Assembly: GCF_900101985.1 (NCBI RefSeq)
Contig: NZ_FNAR01000002.1
Location: forward strand, 1-64,000
Length of the DNA stretch: 64,000 nucleotides
Origin: Bhargavaea beijingensis
GTDB lineage: Bacteria; Bacillota; Bacilli; Bacillales_A; Planococcaceae
Direction of reading: 5' to 3'
Positions 51,208 through 61,754 of the stretch are shown piece after piece. A model generated the notes under the pieces. That model did not search any database. It was not told the DNA's origin and saw nothing but the letters and a program-made list of their open reading frames with translations. A program made the translations under genes and the position numbers. The stretch's first letter is position 1. Every line of letters begins with the position of its first letter.

Positions 51208-51224
51208 TCGGAGCGGTCCTTTGA
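51188..51224. terminator. Bidirectional terminator
   Basis: AAAGGACCGCTCC/GGAGCGGTCCTTT with loop around GGATTGATC; T runs on both strands. Confidence 0.9.
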
Positions 51225-51232
51225 GTTCTGAT

Positions 51233-52198
51233 CTATGAAACTTCCGCGATGGCTTTCCGCTTGGCAAGCATCGTCTGAAAACTGTGCAGCGACATGCCGA
51301 CGATGATGACGGCGATTCCGCCGAGGGCGACCGGGCCGGGGAGCGGAAGCGACAGCAGGATCATCTCTCCGGCAAGGGCGAAGACGATTTCCAGCGACTG
51401 GGTCGCTTCGACCGCTGCGAGCCGGCCCTGATCATGCCGGGCAAGGTCTGTCGCCATGAAAAACAGCGTCGTCGCGATTACGCCCGAAGAGACGGCGACG
51501 ATGAGCGACTGGACGACCTGTCCCACGGAAGGCCATCCGGCCGTCGCCGCAGCGATTCCGCCAAGCAATATCCAGAACGGCAGCGAGGCGATGGTCATCG
51601 CGAGCACCCGCTGGAAGGTGTCGAGCCGTCCGCCAAGCACGTCCATCATCTTCCGGTTGCCGAGCGGATAGGCAACCGCCGCGACGGCGATCGGCAGCAC
51701 GCCGAGAAGAAGCGTCCGGCCATCGACGGTTCCCGCATGCGGCAGCTGGATCAGCACGACACCGAGCAGGATGATGCAGGAGATTCCGAGTGAAAGGCGC
51801 GGGATCCGGTGGCGCGCCATTTTTACGCCGTCCTTTGTGGGTACGGTGGCCAGGAACAGCGGGGCAAGCAGCACGCCCGCCACAATCGTCAGCTGCCAGT
51901 TACCCGCGACCAGCCAGCCCGGGCTGTACGCCGCCGCAAATGTCAGCGGCGCGTAGAACAGCACGAACGCGAAAAAGCTCCAGAGGATGAACGGGCCCGG
52001 GATGCGCCTGATTTCAGAGAAAGAAGTGCCCAGACCCCTGCGCAATGCGACAATCAGGAGAAGAAACGGCACCATGAAGAAAAACCGGAGCGATGCGCTC
52101 CACATCCAGCTGCCGCCGTCCAGCTCCATCGAGCGGTTCAGGACGAACGTCACTGCAAAAAATAACGAACCAAGGATGCCAAGCGTGATTTCCTTCAC
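51233..52198 (-). CDS. DMT-family efflux transporter (EmrE-like, PF13536 type)
   Basis: 321 residues, GTG start eight bases from AAGGAGG. Ten hydrophobic segments in two halves; ends in a GGIAVIIVGMSLHSF helix and short basic tail. Grouped with putative multidrug-resistance efflux members of the DMT superfamily. It follows pepT by only 12 bases on the same strand, so peptide breakdown and export of a product may be linked. Confidence 0.87.
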   Translation of the reverse strand: MKEITLGILGSLFFAVTFVLNRSMELDGGSWMWSASLRFFFMVPFLLLIVALRRGLGTSFSEIRRIPGPFILWSFFAFVLFYAPLTFAAAYSPGWLVAGNWQLTIVAGVLLAPLFLATVPTKDGVKMARHRIPRLSLGISCIILLGVVLIQLPHAGTVDGRTLLLGVLPIAVAAVAYPLGNRKMMDVLGGRLDTFQRVLAMTIASLPFWILLGGIAAATAGWPSVGQVVQSLIVAVSSGVIATTLFFMATDLARHDQGRLAAVEATQSLEIVFALAGEMILLSLPLPGPVALGGIAVIIVGMSLHSFQTMLAKRKAIAEVS

Positions 52199-52210
52199 GG
52201 TGCCGCCTCC

Positions 52211-53437
52211 TTATGCGCGTTCTTCGTACAGCTTCACCATTTCGATGATGACTTTCGCCGCTTTTTCCATGTTGTCGGCCGAGATGAATTCATACTTGCC
52301 GTGGAAGTTCTCGCCGCCTGTGAAGATGTTCGGCGTCGGCAGGTCCATATAGGACAGCTGGGAGCCGTCCGTGCCGCCGCGGACCGGGATGATGTCCGGT
52401 TCGATGCCGAGGTTCTTGAAGGCATCCGATGCGATGTCCACGATATGCATGACCGGTTCGATTTTTTCCGCCATGTTGTAGTATTGGTCGTTCAGCTCGA
52501 GGTCGACAGTGCCTTCACCGTACTCGGTGTTCAGCTTGGCCGCCGTGTCTTCAAGCAGCTGCTTTTTCGCTTCGAATTTTTCGCGGCTGTGATCGCGGAT
52601 GATGTAGGAAAGCGTGGTTTTCTCGACTGAGCCGTCCACGTACATGAGGTGGATGAAGCCTTCATAGTCGTCGGTTTTCTGCGGGATCTCATTCGCCGGC
52701 ATCGCCGCCTGGAACTCATGCGCGATGAGGATCGAGTTGACCATCTTGTCTTTTGCGGAGCCCGGATGGATGTTCGTGCCGTTGAATGTCACTTTGGCCG
52801 CAGCTGCATTGAAGCTTTCATACTGGAGCTCTCCTAGCGGGCCGCCGTCCATCGTATAGGCGTACTCCGCTCCGAACGCTTCGACGTCGAACTTGTGCGG
52901 GCCGCGGCCAATTTCTTCATCCGGCGTGAAGGCCACGCGGAGCTTGCCGTGCTTGATGTCCGGGTTTTGCACGAGGTATTCCATTGCCGTCATGATCTCC
53001 GCGATGCCGGCTTTGTTGTCGGCGCCGAGAAGCGTCGTGCCGTCCGTCGTGATCAGCGTGTGGCCCTTGTAGTTGTCCAGCTGCGGGAACACGGCTTTGG
53101 CCATGACGGTATGCTCGTTCAGTTTGATGTCGGATCCGTCGTAGTTGTCGATGCGCTGCGGGTTCACATTTTTCCCCGTGTAATCCGTCGCCGTATCGAC
53201 ATGCGCGAGGAAACCGATCACCGGAAGCTCCTTTTCGGTGTTGGCCGGAAGCGTGCCGAACAGGTAGCCGTTTTCGTCCAGCGTGATGTCTGTCAGGCCG
53301 ATCTCCGCCATTTCCTTCTCGAGCAGGCGAAGCAGATCCCACTGTCCCTCTGTGGACGGCGTCGCTGTGCTTTCTTCATTGGACTGAGTCTCGATTTTCG
53401 CATAGCGCACAAGGCGCTCGATCAGCTTTTCTTTCAT
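52211..53437 (-). CDS. pepT: Peptidase T (tripeptide aminopeptidase)
   Basis: 408 residues from the ATG behind GGGGGGAC; family length is about 410. M20 metallopeptidase with zinc ligands in [32 protein letters not shown] and the C-terminal His region, and substrate loop [19 protein letters not shown]. Cytoplasmic; removes N-terminal residues from tripeptides. First gene of an operon with the DMT transporter. Confidence 0.96.
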   Translation of the reverse strand: MKEKLIERLVRYAKIETQSNEESTATPSTEGQWDLLRLLEKEMAEIGLTDITLDENGYLFGTLPANTEKELPVIGFLAHVDTATDYTGKNVNPQRIDNYDGSDIKLNEHTVMAKAVFPQLDNYKGHTLITTDGTTLLGADNKAGIAEIMTAMEYLVQNPDIKHGKLRVAFTPDEEIGRGPHKFDVEAFGAEYAYTMDGGPLGELQYESFNAAAAKVTFNGTNIHPGSAKDKMVNSILIAHEFQAAMPANEIPQKTDDYEGFIHLMYVDGSVEKTTLSYIIRDHSREKFEAKKQLLEDTAAKLNTEYGEGTVDLELNDQYYNMAEKIEPVMHIVDIASDAFKNLGIEPDIIPVRGGTDGSQLSYMDLPTPNIFTGGENFHGKYEFISADNMEKAAKVIIEMVKLYEERA

Positions 53438-53569
53438 CTCGTAGGTCCCCCCTGATGTTGGATGAATTCCGAATAGTATCATTTTATCATTTCTTCCTTG
53501 GGAGCGGGTGGGTGCGGGAAAGATTCATGATGACCCGCTGAAATTACATGTTCCGTCCCCGAGATGACA

Positions 53570-54220
53570 CTAAGCTTGCGCATGCTCATCTTCCTGCACC
53601 GCCGGCGTCCGGGCGATGCTGGCGGCAATCAGGAACTGAGCCGCATAATACGGCACCATGACAAGGGCATCCCGTCCGGCGATCGGGAAAGTGAACCGGT
53701 CGATTGCCAGCACCGAATCGGAGAGGATGAACAGCAGTGCTCCGAGGATGGCCAGCGGGTTGCCGGTGCGGACGGCGGTCCAGCCCATCATCAGAATGAC
53801 GAGCATATAGGCGAGGACGGCGATGCCGAGCAGGTCGCCCTCAGCGAGAAGGGGAAAGGCGACCAGCAAAGCCATTCCGGCTCCGTATGCACCGAGCAGC
53901 ACACCTGCCGTGACCGGCATCGGCCGGACAGCGGCGCGCCTGAATGCGGCGATATAAAATAGATGTCCGATCAGGAAAGTCACGAGCCCGGCGATGAACC
54001 AATAAATGACGCCGTCCGCAATCATGCAGACGAACAGTCCGATTGTGATGATCCGCTTGTAAGCTCCCGGCATCCGACCAGGCCGTGTCGCCGCATACAG
54101 AATGATCAGTGCCATAGGAATCAGCTTTGCGAAGATTTTCCATCCCACTGGTTCGGGTGGCACGATCAGAATGTAAATCAGGGCGGACAGCCCGATCAGA
54201 ACAGGCAGTCCCAAACGCAT
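53570..54220 (-). CDS. Lysoplasmalogenase, YhhN/TMEM86 family
   Basis: 216 residues from the ATG eight bases after AGGAGG. Eight membrane helices. Family residues Asp and Asn/His appear in CMIADGVIYWF, FLIGHLFYIAAF and LFILSDSVLAIDRF. Members hydrolyse the vinyl-ether bond of lysoplasmalogens in the membrane; in Bacillales the true substrate is unclear. Confidence 0.9.
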   Translation of the reverse strand: MRLGLPVLIGLSALIYILIVPPEPVGWKIFAKLIPMALIILYAATRPGRMPGAYKRIITIGLFVCMIADGVIYWFIAGLVTFLIGHLFYIAAFRRAAVRPMPVTAGVLLGAYGAGMALLVAFPLLAEGDLLGIAVLAYMLVILMMGWTAVRTGNPLAILGALLFILSDSVLAIDRFTFPIAGRDALVMVPYYAAQFLIAASIARTPAVQEDEHAQA

Positions 54221-54287
54221 CTGCAACACCTCCTATTTCAGATCATTCTCTTCCGCAGGCCGAATGTCCTGTCCTTTAGTCGATGAG

Positions 54288-55172
54288 TCATCGGCTTTCT
54301 TGTTGAAAGATGCTCAAAAATGCAGCCACAGCAGCGCGTTCGGCCATCACCGGTACGTGCAGGACGGAGAAGGTCCGGTGCTGGGGGGGAAGCCCGGTGT
54401 CCAGCCGGACGAGGCGGCCGGTCTCCAGGCCGTCCTTTGCGGCATGCACGGATACGGCGGCGATGCCGAGACCGGCGGTGACCGCCTGCAAGACGCCGCC
54501 ATTAGAGCCGATGGTCATCCTCCGTGGCTTGACGTGGCCCAGGGAGCGGAGGAGGTGGTCGGTGTGTTCGCGGGTGCCGGAGCCTTCCTCGCGAGTGATC
54601 CAGCGGGCCTTCTGCAGGTCGGCGGCCCGGGGGTCACGTTTTTTCGCAAGCGGATGGCCCGGTCCGCAGACAACAATCAGCTCGTCTTCCATGAAAGGTA
54701 CGGCAGACAGACCTTCCAGCCGGACAGTGCCTTCGATGCACCCGACATCGCAGCGCAATTCCCGGACTTTCGCCTCGACCTCCTCGGTGTTATTGATCGA
54801 GATATCGACTTCGAGTTTCGGGTGGTTGGCGAGCAGGTTTTCCAGCATGCGGGGAAGCACCGATTCGCCGATCGTGTAGCTGGCTGCGACTTTCAATGTG
54901 CCCGTGAGCTCACCGCTTTGCCGCATCATGTCTTCTTTCGTTTCCTCCGCCAGGGCAAGTAACTGCTTGGCACGCTCATACAGCAGCTTTCCTCCGGGGG
55001 TAATACTGAACTGACGTCCGCTGCGGATGAAAAGCGGCGTGCCGAACTCTTCCTCGAGCTGTCTGATATGAAGGCTCACCGTCGGCTGTGCGAGATTCAG
55101 CTTTTCTCCCGCTTTCGTGAAGTTCCGCCGTTCGGCCACTTCGGTGAATGTTTTCAATTGTTCCAGCAGCAT
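54288..55172 (-). CDS. LysR-family regulator (CysL/YeiE-like)
   Basis: 294 residues, ATG behind AAGGAGGG. N-terminal HTH (VAERRNFTKAGEKLNLAQPTVSLHIRQLE in parts) and a two-lobe effector domain (GELTGTLKVAASYTIGESVLP, GSNGGVLQAVTAGLGIAAVS). Divergent from a YeiH-family gene, a common pair in which the LysR protein activates the transporter. The 110-base spacer is AT-rich and holds TATAAT-type elements on the plus strand. Confidence 0.9.
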   Translation of the reverse strand: MLLEQLKTFTEVAERRNFTKAGEKLNLAQPTVSLHIRQLEEEFGTPLFIRSGRQFSITPGGKLLYERAKQLLALAEETKEDMMRQSGELTGTLKVAASYTIGESVLPRMLENLLANHPKLEVDISINNTEEVEAKVRELRCDVGCIEGTVRLEGLSAVPFMEDELIVVCGPGHPLAKKRDPRAADLQKARWITREEGSGTREHTDHLLRSLGHVKPRRMTIGSNGGVLQAVTAGLGIAAVSVHAAKDGLETGRLVRLDTGLPPQHRTFSVLHVPVMAERAAVAAFLSIFQQESR

Positions 55173-55281
55173 GCCATGACCCTCCTTCCATCAGCTTTTC
55201 TGATCAATTCTATTATAAAGCTTCATTTCACTGATTGATTGTCCGGAATTATAATTAGGATAACGAAAGGGGTCTTTAGCC

Positions 55282-56274
55282 ATGAATAAAGGATTTTGGA
55301 CGGGGATCGGCCTGACACTCGTGCTCGCGGTCATTGCGAAGCTTGCTGCCGGCCTGCCTTACATTTCACTGATCGGGCCGCTCGTGTTCGCCATCCTGCT
55401 CGGGATGCTGTGGAACACGTTTCTCCCTGTGAAAAACGAGTGGGAATCGGGTACGGCGTTCGCTTCCAAGAAATTGTTGCGCGCGGGCATCATCCTTCTC
55501 GGAATGCGGCTGAATCTGGCTGATATCGCCGCAGCCGGGTGGTCCGCCTTCATACTAGCCGCGGTCAGTGTCGCAGTCGGGATCGCAGCGGTCTGGGCAA
55601 CAGCGAAAATCTTGAAATCCGACCCGGAGATCGGTTTCCTCACCGCATGCGGCACGGGAATCTGCGGAGCGGCTGCCATCGTCGCCGTTTCCTCGCAAAA
55701 AAAGTCCGGGGCGGAGGAAACAGCGGTCAGCGTCGCGATCATCGCAATCATGGGAACGCTTTTCACCTTCTCCTATGCGTTTCTGCACCCGTTCCTCGGG
55801 CTCAGTGACAAGGCGTACGGCATGTTCGCCGGCGGGTCCCTGCATGAAATCGCCCACGTGGTGGCAGCTGGAGACGCGGCCGGTGCCGTCGCCCTCGACT
55901 ACACGCTTGTCGTGAAGTTGACACGTGTCGTTCTGCTCGTCTTCGTTGCGTCGGCCGTCGGCTTTTGGGCAGCGCGCCGGGAACGGGAGGAAGGGGCGCC
56001 GACACTCACGTGGAGGACGCTTCCGATCCCGTGGTTTATCCTCGGCTTCCTCGCGGTGAGCGCTCTTTACTCAACGGGCATCGTGCCGGAAGCGGTCGCC
56101 GCGCGGCTCGTCGACCTGGCGTACTTGCTGATGGCGATGGCGATGGCCGGGCTCGGCCTGGGCGTGAGCTTCAGTGCCTTCCGCCGTGCCGGTATGAAGC
56201 CGTTCGTCGCCTGTCTCGTCGGCTCACTTGTGCTGGCTGCCGTCGTCTATGCGTATGTCTGGTTCGTCGTTTGA
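55282..56274 (+). CDS. YeiH-family putative sulfate exporter
   Basis: 330 residues, ATG behind AAAGGGG. About ten membrane helices of the UPF0324 family: KKLLRAGIILLGMRLNLADI, LTACGTGICGAAAIVAVSS, and GGSLHEIAHVVAAGDAAG. The CGTGICGAAAI motif is diagnostic. Export of sulfate or related anion is proposed for the family but weakly proven. Regulated by the divergent LysR gene by inference. Confidence 0.9.
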   Translation: MNKGFWTGIGLTLVLAVIAKLAAGLPYISLIGPLVFAILLGMLWNTFLPVKNEWESGTAFASKKLLRAGIILLGMRLNLADIAAAGWSAFILAAVSVAVGIAAVWATAKILKSDPEIGFLTACGTGICGAAAIVAVSSQKKSGAEETAVSVAIIAIMGTLFTFSYAFLHPFLGLSDKAYGMFAGGSLHEIAHVVAAGDAAGAVALDYTLVVKLTRVVLLVFVASAVGFWAARREREEGAPTLTWRTLPIPWFILGFLAVSALYSTGIVPEAVAARLVDLAYLLMAMAMAGLGLGVSFSAFRRAGMKPFVACLVGSLVLAAVVYAYVWFVV

Positions 56275-56283
56275 TGAACACTG

Positions 56284-56318
56284 GCACCCCCGCAGCGAAG
56301 GAGGCTGCAGGGGTGCTG
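56284..56318. terminator. Terminator-like hairpin
   Basis: GCACCCC + GCAGC against GCTGC + GGGGTGC with single-base bulges; no long T run. Lies between convergent yeiH-type and metH genes. Confidence 0.6.
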
Positions 56319-56345
56319 GTTGCGTGTGGGATAACTTGGGGTAGG

Positions 56346-56408
56346 CGAGAGTGACGATCCGGCCGTCGAGAATGACAATCCGCCCCCCGAGAATGACGAT
56401 TCTCCTTA
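56346..56408. repeat. Three 21-base tandem repeats
   Basis: CGAGAGTGACGATCCGGCCG, CGAGAATGACAATCCGCCCC and CGAGAATGACGATTCTCCTT start at 56346, 56367 and 56388, a 21-base period with decreasing match. They lie in the spacer after the yeiH-type gene, 42 bases before the metH stop. Confidence 0.65.
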
Positions 56409-56449
56409 GAATTCACCCCATCACATCAAGGGCCGGCGGGCTATCCGGG

Positions 56450-59400
56450 TTATACGTTAAAATACCGGGCATCCGGATGCGCGAATACGATTGCCGAGAC
56501 CGAGGCTTCCGGTTCCATCATAAATTCCTCGGTCAGATGGACGCCGATGTCTTCGGGTTTCAGGAGGCCGAACAGTTTTGCCTGGTCCTCCAGATTCGGG
56601 CATGCGGGATAACCGAACGAAAAACGCTGGCCCCGGTAACGTGCGGCGAACCGGTCCTGCATCGTGAAGTCGGTCGCGTCCGGGAAGCCCCACTGGTCGC
56701 GGATCTCCTGGTGGATCCGTTCGGCAAAGCCTTCCGCGAGTTCAAGTGCGGTGGCCTGGAAGGCGTGGCTTTCCAGGAATTTGCCGTCGGCTTTCAGCTT
56801 TTCTGCAAAATCGCGGACGCCGTGTCCCGCCGTCACCTGCATGAGGGCCATATAGTCCATTTCGCCGCTGTCCGCGGGCTTCAGGTAATCGGCAAGACAG
56901 AGGAACGGTTCCTTGTCCTGGCGCGGGAACGAGAAGCGTTCGATTTCCCGTCCGCTGCCTTCCGGGTCATAGACGACGACATCATTGCCGTCCGCCTGAG
57001 CGGGGAAAAACTGATACAGGCCGGAGGCGCGCAGGTTGCCCGACTGGAGAAAACCGGTGACCAGTTCCAGCAGAGCGCGGGCCCGCGGCTCGCCTTCTTC
57101 GAGCATTTTGTTGACGTTGCCCCGGAGACCGAGGTGGTGTCCGATCAGCGTCCGCATGTTGACATACGGGTAGAGGTGCGAAACGGAGTAATTACGGATG
57201 ATCCGGCGCCGCAGGTCTGTCGGCACCATCACGGGGACATCGCTCCGCACGGTCCGGACCGGGCGGGTTGCAACGGCCACGGCGGTTCCGCGCGATTCCC
57301 GGTAGGCTTCGGTCTCACGGCGCTTGTCGAGCTGCTGTCCGATTTCTTCCAGCAGCTTATCGCGGTTGCCTCCCTGAAGGCGGTTGGCAAGATCCAGCCC
57401 CTGCATCGCATCTTTGGCATACAGGACGGGCCCGTCGTATTCCGGCATGATTTTCGTTTCCGTGAAACGGCGGGTAAGTGCCGCCCCGCCGACCATGATC
57501 GGCAGGTCGATTCCCGCCGACTTGAAGTCCTGGGCGGTCAGCACCATCTGCTGGGCGGATTTGACGAGCAGCCCGGACAGGCCGACAATGTCCGGCTTTT
57601 CTTTGCGGATCACATCAATCAGTGTCGCGGGCGTCACCTTGATGCCGATGTCGACCACTTTAAAGCCGTTGTTGCTCAGGATGATGTCGACGAGGTTCTT
57701 GCCGATGTCGTGCACGTCGCCCTTGACGGTGGCGAGCACGATTTTCCCTTTGCCGGAATCGTCCTCTTTTTTCTCCATGAACTGCTCGAGGAACGACACC
57801 GACGCCTTCATCACTTCGGCGCTTTGAAGCACTTCCGCGACAATCAGCTGGTTGTCATTGAACAGCCGGCCGACCTCGGCCATGCCTTCCATGAGCGGGC
57901 CGTTGATCACATCAAGCGGGGTATCGTAAAGCTGCAGCGCCGCTTCGAGGTCCGGGATCAGGCCTTCCTTCGTGCCCTCGACCACATAATAAGCCAGCCG
58001 CTCCGGCACCGTTTTCGGGATGTCGTCTTTTGTTTTTTCCTTCTTTTTGTCGCGGTAAAAGTCGGTGAAGTCCGCGAGTGTCTCGTCGGTCGTCCGGAAC
58101 AGGAGATCTTCCGCCATGGCGATCTCTTCTTTGGAGATCGATGCAAAACGCTCGAGTTTTTCCGTGTTGACGATGGCATAGTCGAGTCCCGCCTGTGTGC
58201 AGTGGTACAGATAGACGGCGTTCAGCACTTCGCGCCCGACCGGGGGGAGGCCGAATGAGACGTTTGAGACGCCGAGCGTCGTAAGTGTGCGCGGCATTTC
58301 CTGTTTGATCAGCCGGATGCCTTCGGCGGTTTCGGCGGCGGATCCGATGTATTGTGCATCTCCGGTGCCGACGGGGAAGACGAGCGGGTCGAAGATGATA
58401 TCCTCGGGTGCCAAGCCCCACTTTTTCGTGAGCAGGTCATAGGAGCGCCGGGCCACTTCCAGCTTGCGCTCCCGGGTGAGCGCCATCCCGGTTTCGTCGA
58501 TGGTCCCGACGACCACGGCCGCCCCGTACTTTTTCACGAGGGGCATGACCGCGTCGAACCGTTCCTCGCCGTCCTCGAGGTTGATGGAGTTGATGATCGC
58601 CTTGCCCTGCGTATGCTTGAGTGCTTCCTCGATGACGTGTTCGTCGGTGGAGTCGATGACAAGCGGGACCTTCACTTTTTTCACGACTTCCTGCATGAAC
58701 GCCTTCATGTCGGCCAGCTCGTCGCGGTCCGGGTTGGCGAGGCAGATGTCGATCACATGCGCCCCGCCTTTTACCTGGGCGCGGGCGATTTCCGCGGCTT
58801 CCTCGTACTTTTCCTCGACGATGAGCCGCTTGAATTTGCGAGAGCCGATGACGTTCGTCCGCTCGCCGATCAAAAGCGGGCGCATCGAGTCGTCGTAAAG
58901 GAGCGGCTCGATGCCGGAGACGGCGTGGCCATGGGCCTCTTCCGGCCGTTTGCGGGGTTCGAGCCCTTCGACCGCCGCGCGGAGGGCGCGGATATGGTCC
59001 GGCGTCGTGCCGCAGCAGCCGCCGACCATGTTCAGCCAGCCTTTTTCGGCGAAGCCTTTCAGCTTCAGCGACAGGGACTCGGGAGATTCATGATAATGGC
59101 CCTCATGGTCCGGCAGTCCGGCGTTCGGATAACAGGTGACGTAGGAGCTCGCCAGTTCCGACAGCGAACGCAGATGGTCGGTCATGAACTCGGGGCCGGT
59201 TGCGCAGTTGAGCCCGACCGACAGCGGCCGGATATGCTCGATCGACAGGTAGAACGCCTCGATCGTCTGGCCGGCAAGCGTTGTGCCCATCGGCTCGATT
59301 GTTCCGGAGATCATGATAGGCAGTTCCTTCCCGCTTTCTTCGAATGCGCGCCTGATGCCGAGCGTGCCGGCTTTGACGTTCAGCATGTCCTGGCTCGTTT

Positions 59401-59884
59401 CCATAAGCAGCAGATCAGCGCCGCCCCCGATCAGCGCCTTGGCCTGGACGTAGAAGTGCCGGGACAGCTCTTCAAATGTGGTGCCGCCCGTGACGGACAG
59501 CGTTTTGGTTGTCGGCCCGATTGCGCCGGCGACAAACCGCGGCCAGTCCGGCGTCGAATAGGCGTCGGCCTGTTCCCTGGCGAGAATGGCCGCTTGCCGG
59601 TTGATCTCTTCCGCCTTGTCGCCGAGGTCGAACTCGTCCAGGACAAGCGGGGTGCCGCCGAACGTGTTGGTGGAGATGATGTCGGCGCCTGCTTCGAGGT
59701 AGGCGGCGTGGATGTTCCGGATCACGTCCGGGCGGGTGAGATTCAGGTTTTCGTTGCAGCCGTCATAGGCCTCCCCTCCGAAATCTTCCGGGGACAGGTC
59801 CTCGGCCTGCAGCATCGTCCCCATCGCGCCGTCCAGGAGGAGGATGCGCTCGTTCAGCTGTTCGTCAATTCGTGATGTCGGCAT
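56450..59884 (-). CDS. metH: Cobalamin-dependent methionine synthase MetH
   Basis: 1144 residues, full length. Homocysteine domain (1-310) with zinc Cys227, Cys290 and Cys291 ([18 protein letters not shown]); pterin domain (about 335-610, [13 protein letters not shown]); B12 domain with ligand His725 in [15 protein letters not shown]-terminal activation domain (about 880-1144) that uses SAM and flavodoxin. Transfers methyl from methyl-tetrahydrofolate to homocysteine. Its start overlaps the yitJ end by 20 bases, so the two are coupled under the S-box. Confidence 0.97.
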   Translation of the reverse strand: MPTSRIDEQLNERILLLDGAMGTMLQAEDLSPEDFGGEAYDGCNENLNLTRPDVIRNIHAAYLEAGADIISTNTFGGTPLVLDEFDLGDKAEEINRQAAILAREQADAYSTPDWPRFVAGAIGPTTKTLSVTGGTTFEELSRHFYVQAKALIGGGADLLLMETSQDMLNVKAGTLGIRRAFEESGKELPIMISGTIEPMGTTLAGQTIEAFYLSIEHIRPLSVGLNCATGPEFMTDHLRSLSELASSYVTCYPNAGLPDHEGHYHESPESLSLKLKGFAEKGWLNMVGGCCGTTPDHIRALRAAVEGLEPRKRPEEAHGHAVSGIEPLLYDDSMRPLLIGERTNVIGSRKFKRLIVEEKYEEAAEIARAQVKGGAHVIDICLANPDRDELADMKAFMQEVVKKVKVPLVIDSTDEHVIEEALKHTQGKAIINSINLEDGEERFDAVMPLVKKYGAAVVVGTIDETGMALTRERKLEVARRSYDLLTKKWGLAPEDIIFDPLVFPVGTGDAQYIGSAAETAEGIRLIKQEMPRTLTTLGVSNVSFGLPPVGREVLNAVYLYHCTQAGLDYAIVNTEKLERFASISKEEIAMAEDLLFRTTDETLADFTDFYRDKKKEKTKDDIPKTVPERLAYYVVEGTKEGLIPDLEAALQLYDTPLDVINGPLMEGMAEVGRLFNDNQLIVAEVLQSAEVMKASVSFLEQFMEKKEDDSGKGKIVLATVKGDVHDIGKNLVDIILSNNGFKVVDIGIKVTPATLIDVIRKEKPDIVGLSGLLVKSAQQMVLTAQDFKSAGIDLPIMVGGAALTRRFTETKIMPEYDGPVLYAKDAMQGLDLANRLQGGNRDKLLEEIGQQLDKRRETEAYRESRGTAVAVATRPVRTVRSDVPVMVPTDLRRRIIRNYSVSHLYPYVNMRTLIGHHLGLRGNVNKMLEEGEPRARALLELVTGFLQSGNLRASGLYQFFPAQADGNDVVVYDPEGSGREIERFSFPRQDKEPFLCLADYLKPADSGEMDYMALMQVTAGHGVRDFAEKLKADGKFLESHAFQATALELAEGFAERIHQEIRDQWGFPDATDFTMQDRFAARYRGQRFSFGYPACPNLEDQAKLFGLLKPEDIGVHLTEEFMMEPEASVSAIVFAHPDARYFNV

Positions 59885-61718
59885 AGGATTCGGACTCCTT
59901 TCGTCGGTCGATCTGCCGGATGTGGCGGAAAAGGTCGAGCGTCATTTCGTAGCGGAGAAACGGCGTGATCAGGTAGATGCCGTTGAACAGCTTTGCCGCG
60001 GTGTCGATCAGCTCGTTGGCGATTTGGACGCCTTCCGCCGCTCCTGCCGCGCGGTCTTCGCCGCAGGCCCGCATGCGTTCCAGCACTTCCCCGGACAGCT
60101 GGATGCCCGGCACTTCATTGTGGAGGAACTCTGCGTTCCGGATATGCGTGAGCGGCATGATGCCGATAAAGATCGGGATGCCGAGGTGCTTTGTCTCTTC
60201 GTGGATCTCAATGATTTTTTCCTTGGTGTAGACCGGCTGGGTGATGAAATAATCCGCTCCCGCTTCGATCTTCTTTTCCAGCCTGCGGACCGCTTTGGAC
60301 AGCACTTTGACGTTCGGGTTGAACGCGGCCGCGACAGAGAAATTCGTCTTTTTCCGGAGTGATTTTCCGGAGAAGGACAGGCCTTCGTTCAGCCCTTTGA
60401 TCAGGCGGATCAGCTCCATGCTCGAGACGTCGTACACATTCGAGGCGCCCGGGAAGTCGCCGACTTTCGCCGGGTCTCCAGTGATGGCGAGGATATCGGC
60501 GATGCCAAGCGCGTCCAGACCCATCAGATGCGACTGCAGGCCGATCAGATTCCGGTCCCGGCACGTAATGTGGATCAGCGGATGGACGCCGTGGCGGTGT
60601 TTGAGCAGCGAGCCCATCGCCAGGTTGCTGATGCGCGGGGAGGCGAGTGAGTTGTCCGCCAGTGTGACTGCATCGATTCCCGCTTCATACAGCGTCTGGG
60701 CGGCATGAAAGTAGGCATCCGTCTCAAGGTGGCGGGGAGTATCCAGTTCGACGATGACCGTCCGCCTTTTTTGGGCCTGTTCATGGATCGGCTCACGGGA
60801 AAGGGGATCGGCTTCCCGGATTTCCTGCGGAATGCGGGGCGCCACGTGTTTTGCCGTGACCGGAGCCAGCCCTTCCAGCTGTTTTTTCGCTTCCCGGATA
60901 TGGTCGGGCGTCGTCCCGCAGCACCCGCCGATCAGCCGCACCCCTTCGTTCCGCAGCCGGACCGCGGAGCGCCCGAAGTAGTCCGCGCCTGACGAATACA
61001 CGAACCGGCCTTCCCGGAGCGCGGGCAGGCTTGCATTCGGAGCGGCCGACAAAAAGGCCCGCTCCGGAAGCTCCGCCTGCTCGAAAGCCCGGATCGTATG
61101 GAACGGACCGAGCCGGCAATTGACCCCCACGACATCGGCTCCTTCCGACTCCAATAGCCGGAACGCGTCATTCAGGGCGGTGCCGTCCTGAAGGTTCTCC
61201 GGTTCCTGCAGGGACACTTGCGCGACAATCGGCAGCTCCGTCAGCTTGCGTAGCCTCCGGACCACGGCTGCCAACTCTTCGAGGTCGTAATACGTTTCCA
61301 GCAGCAGGCCGTCCGGATCGCCTTCCAAAAGGACCGCCGCCTGACGGACGGTCGATTCCACAATCTCCTCCAGCGCGGGCCCGTTACTTTGGATGCCCCG
61401 CACCCCTCCGATCGTACCGAGGACATATCGTCCTTCCGGAGCGGCCCCCTTCGCAAGGCGCATCGCCGCCCGGTTGATCTCCTCCATCTGTCCCTCGAGC
61501 CCATATCGTCCAAGCTTGAACAGGCCGGCCCCATAAGTATTGGTCTGGATCACATCGGCCCCGGCCTTTACATAGTCACGGTGGATGTTCGCGACCGCAT
61601 CCGGACGGGTCACATTCAGTTCCTCATAGCAATAATCGATGCCGTATGAATACAGCAGCGTGCCCATGGCGCCGTCGGCCACCAGCACTTCGGACGTTAA
61701 CCGGTCAAGCAGTTTCAT
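59865..61718 (-). CDS. yitJ: Bifunctional homocysteine S-methyltransferase/methylene-THF reductase, YitJ type
   Basis: 617 residues, ATG behind GAAAGGA. Residues 1-290 form a homocysteine methyltransferase with zinc Cys201, Cys266 and Cys267 ([18 protein letters not shown]). Residues about 320-605 form the FAD-dependent methylene-tetrahydrofolate reductase (AGIDAVTLADNSLASPRISN, DILAITGDP, FITQPVYTKEK). Supplies methyl-THF to MetH encoded just after it. Preceded by a SAM riboswitch. Confidence 0.95.
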   Translation of the reverse strand: MKLLDRLTSEVLVADGAMGTLLYSYGIDYCYEELNVTRPDAVANIHRDYVKAGADVIQTNTYGAGLFKLGRYGLEGQMEEINRAAMRLAKGAAPEGRYVLGTIGGVRGIQSNGPALEEIVESTVRQAAVLLEGDPDGLLLETYYDLEELAAVVRRLRKLTELPIVAQVSLQEPENLQDGTALNDAFRLLESEGADVVGVNCRLGPFHTIRAFEQAELPERAFLSAAPNASLPALREGRFVYSSGADYFGRSAVRLRNEGVRLIGGCCGTTPDHIREAKKQLEGLAPVTAKHVAPRIPQEIREADPLSREPIHEQAQKRRTVIVELDTPRHLETDAYFHAAQTLYEAGIDAVTLADNSLASPRISNLAMGSLLKHRHGVHPLIHITCRDRNLIGLQSHLMGLDALGIADILAITGDPAKVGDFPGASNVYDVSSMELIRLIKGLNEGLSFSGKSLRKKTNFSVAAAFNPNVKVLSKAVRRLEKKIEAGADYFITQPVYTKEKIIEIHEETKHLGIPIFIGIMPLTHIRNAEFLHNEVPGIQLSGEVLERMRACGEDRAAGAAEGVQIANELIDTAAKLFNGIYLITPFLRYEMTLDLFRHIRQIDRRKESESYADITN

Positions 61719-61754
61719 GGATCATCATTCCTTTCGCCGGGAATCGGGAAAAAT

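Noticed and set aside
56351-58258. 635-codon plus-strand open frame
   Set aside because: Mirror frame of metH, which has complete domains and catalytic residues on the other strand; the long frame reflects high GC at codon position three.
58352-59875. 507-codon plus-strand open frame
   Set aside because: Also antisense to metH; no ribosome site and no recognisable protein features.
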